From NCBI RefSeq assembly GCF_901709675.1, contig NC_051106.1:5838001-5902000 (forward strand): a stretch of 64,000 nt of DNA. The letters are read 5' to 3'. This document shows, piece by piece, positions 61,525 through 64,000 of the stretch. The notes under the pieces are model-generated. The model did not search any database and was not told the origin of the DNA. It saw only the letters and a list, made by a program, of their open reading frames with translations. The DNA comes from Syngnathus acus (taxonomy: Eukaryota; Chordata; Actinopteri; Syngnathiformes; Syngnathidae). A program made the position numbers and the translations under genes. Numbering within the stretch: position 1 is the stretch's first letter; the number at the start of each line of letters is the position of its first letter.

Positions 61525-61584
61525 CAAGGCAAATATGTTCTTAGCCTTTTTTTTCAAGGCAAATATGTTCTTAGCCTTTTTTTT
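61525..61584. repeat. 30-bp perfect tandem duplication
   Basis: The unit CAAGGCAAATATGTTCTTAG plus CCTTTTTTTT occurs twice head to tail (61525-61554 and 61555-61584). Confidence 0.92.
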
Positions 61585-61923
61585 CTTTTCTTTTTAGCTT
61601 ACAGAAAACCTTCGCTGCGGGGTATGGCTTTTAGTACGAGGATATTTCTGTAATTATGTTTGTATCGTGCTCATTGATGAATTTCCTTGTTTTCAATAAG
61701 CCTATATGATCATTTTTTTCAATTACATCTGACGTGCAAAAGGTTCACCGCAACCTAAATACCTGATGAGTCTATGTCTGCTCCAAAACATTAATTAATG
61801 CAACAATTAATACACGTGAAGTTGATGACAGCCAGAAAAAGAAACTTGAAAACGTGACCAAATAACTTTCTTTGTCAAAGGGAACATTATCACCATTTTT
61901 TTTCCAACAATTCAAACAATGCA

Positions 61924-63760
61924 TCACTGCACTGTGTAGAACACAGCATGTGGGAAGATCTTAGTATTTACCGAAGCTGCTTTCACTCCACTTCCCAGGT
62001 CATTATAGATCTCCCAGGCATACGCAGCCCTCCTGCAGTATGCCACATAATGCCCAAGGGAATCCTGGGTCAGTCCTGGTTCAAAGGCAATGACTGCTCT
62101 CAGGGTAAAAGTCTTCTCTTTTAGCTCCAGACTGGAGGGAAATGCAAGCAAGGCAACTTCCTTGCAACTGCTACCGAGGTCAGTGTCAATCCGCACAAAC
62201 TCTCCCAGATTGTAGCTGATCCCCATCAGCCAAGAATTGTCATTACCCTCTGTCTCACTCCGTGCCACAATGGTGATAGCATGAAGAAGTTCTTTTGCAT
62301 GTTGCAAACATTGTGACTTAAGAAGCTGTGCTATTGACCTGACAAAGAAATCCTTCACACGAGGCCTTTTGTTTTTCAGGCAGTCCCATCGGCAGATCAT
62401 CTTAATACAGTGTGCTACCTCTACCCTGACAAAACATGGGGGTAGATGTCCAGGTTGATTCCCACGTGAAATGTTAAGGCACTCATTGATGGAGCTCTTC
62501 AGATCAGGATGAGGGGTAAAAGCTTTGACGCGAGCGCCAAGAATCGCCAGAGAAAAGTCGCTCGCTGCTTCTTTCGGAACCGATGCGCCTGCATGGATCC
62601 ATTCCTTCAGCCACTGTGTGATAGCCTTAACGTCATGCTTCTCTGACAGCATCTGCACGACTGGGACACTGGAGCTGGTATGCCCTGCCATAACACCCTG
62701 ACACAGGAAGATATGGCCAGACATGCCATTCGGCCTCATCCGTTTTTTAACTCTTGAGCCAGTTGCATCAACACATAATATTGGGTGAGATTTCTTTCAG
62801 CTCTTGTGCACATGCATATGTGTTTGACTCCAATAGTGACAGACAAACTCGACAAGTCCAATGTCTTTGATGCTGTCACTGTGAGGTGCACTGTATTTCA
62901 ACACCTGCAATGAGAAAATGGGATTTTTGTCACCCAATGCCAAATCATTTCTCTCTTGCTTTGCCTTGCCCAGGGTGGCCAAATTTGGCAGGTGGCTTGG
63001 CTCAGGGTCTCCAAAGTCCATCCGTCTATTTGCCTGTGATGCTCGCCATACATGTGGTTCCATCCTGCCCTCACAAAGTTCCTTGGCTACCTGCACACGC
63101 AACTGTCCAGATAGAAAGCGCTTTGAGCTACCAGCGTGTAGGGAGTCATCACTGTTCTTAATGAAACAGTTCAATATTATTGGGCTGTTAATTTCTGGCT
63201 CTCCGCCACAATTCATGTTGAGAAGGCCATGACACTCCTTGCAGTATCCTCTGATTTGGATATCATTATTTGAGACCAATGGATAGACCTTGGCTCTTTT
63301 AAAAACAAACGTGCAAGGAATTTGGACTGTTTTCCAGATTTGTTCATTTATGATGTGGGTCCGTCCAGGTGCCAGGCTTCAAAATGGCATATTCTCTTTT
63401 CTGGGTTCGACAGTTCGTATCTTTGTATTCAGCCTTTTCCGGAATGAATTCCATCCACTCGTCAAAAGGAATATGAAGCTGGGATGACCGTTCAGGGCCT
63501 GATTCCGAGCTTGCTTCACTGCTAGTTTCAGGATCGGTTTCATCATGACTGAATCCCAGAGCTGGCCAGAGATTGTGTCTGTTTGTTTTTACAAAGGTGT
63601 ACAGAGCCTTTGCAGACACCTTCTTTTCCAACCGGTCACTCAGATCTGTCCACACAGTAGCGCTTGGAGTGGCTACGTTACCATTTTCAAGTATGGCCTC
63701 TTTTGATGAGCAGAGAACTGCAACAATTAAATCATTGTCTACTGCCGATTGTTTGGGCAT
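61924..63760 (-). pseudogene. DDE transposase-like gene with a USP-like C-terminus, one frameshift and one in-frame stop
   Basis: Three minus-strand blocks read as one ~600-residue protein: 63760-~63370 (MPKQSAVDND..., a helical start, then DEWMEFIPEK), ~63365-62800 (THIINEQIWKTVQIPC, a cysteine knuckle GYCKECHGLLNMNC) and 62796-61924. A 7-base CCAGGTG duplication at 63365-63376 shifts the frame between blocks 1 and 2. A single TGA at 62797-62799 separates blocks 2 and 3, which share a frame. Just after the TGA comes HPILCVDATGSRVKK, the first-Asp motif of RNase H-fold transposases, then SDFSLAI (second Asp candidate) and CFVRVEVAHCIKMI. The last ~55 residues, with LGHYVAYCRR and WEIYNDLG, match the His-box end of ubiquitin-specific proteases; no Cys box is seen. 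The superfamily is not recognised. Probably a recently dead transposon or a host gene derived from one. Confidence 0.6.
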
Positions 63761-64000
63761 CTAGTTGCAGGACAAATAAATATAATCAGGATTCATTGCT
63801 TGAATAATTAAAATTACACATGCGTGTTCATTATAATTGCTATGCATGGACGGAAAAATGATGCAAAGGGAGGAATATTTTGACATCAAAATGTATCAAG
63901 CATGCTTTCTTTAGAAATCTAGTTTCCTTGGTCTGTGCAAATTACACACGTCTAATAAGACAATGTTAGCGAACTAGCTATTCAGACTACCTGGGGTGTT

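Noticed and set aside
62797-62799. TGA as a selenocysteine codon
   Set aside because: No SECIS-like hairpin was recognised downstream and the family is not known to use selenocysteine; a nonsense mutation is simpler.

Overview
The window is vertebrate nuclear DNA, most likely from a teleost fish. The genes are split into many short exons with GT/AG introns. The dispersed repeats (hAT- and pogo-like MITEs, an L2/Rex-like LINE relic) are those typical of ray-finned fish. The gene order ltk - itpka - ivd - bahd1 - ccdc32 matches the neighbourhood on human 15q15.1. I rebuilt exons by hand from splice sites, phase continuity and remembered family sequences. No species is assigned.

Layout. 1-15.6 kb (+): the 3' 23 exons of ltk, a receptor tyrosine kinase of the ALK/LTK family, with the last MAM domain, glycine-rich domain, EGF-like segment, transmembrane helix, kinase and docking-site tail. 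15.6-19.1 kb: intergenic, with a small hAT MITE. 19.15-25.28 kb (-): itpka, inositol-trisphosphate 3-kinase A, convergent with ltk. 25.28-26.29 kb: a divergent ~1 kb promoter interval. 26.29-30.04 kb (+): ivd, mitochondrial isovaleryl-CoA dehydrogenase. 31.7-48.1 kb (+): bahd1, a heterochromatin BAH-domain protein, with one or two non-coding first exons, an ~11.5 kb first intron and a one-base frameshift in a C homopolymer. 50.88-52.1 kb (-): ccdc32 with a CCAAT-rich promoter. chst14, which lies between bahd1 and ccdc32 in human, is not here.

52.1-64 kb is an accessory, repeat-rich region: a palindromic TTCGTTC array, an AT palindrome, a broken copy of cox18, a pogo-like MITE, an apparently intact FIBCD1-like gene on the minus strand carrying a young hAT MITE in an intron, a short exon-like segment present twice, a decayed hAT transposase, a CRE-containing tandem repeat, and a large minus-strand DDE-transposase-like gene whose last 50 or so residues look like the histidine-box half of a ubiquitin-specific protease. 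That last gene has one frameshift and one in-frame stop.

The genes do not form an operon or pathway. They cover a receptor kinase (ltk), inositol phosphate signalling (itpka), leucine catabolism (ivd), chromatin silencing (bahd1), clathrin-adaptor assembly (ccdc32) and a membrane lectin-like receptor. The most unusual items are the transposase/protease-like fusion, the ltk intron island matching the position of ALK intron 19, the broken cox18 beside a duplicated exon, and the coding oddities of bahd1.
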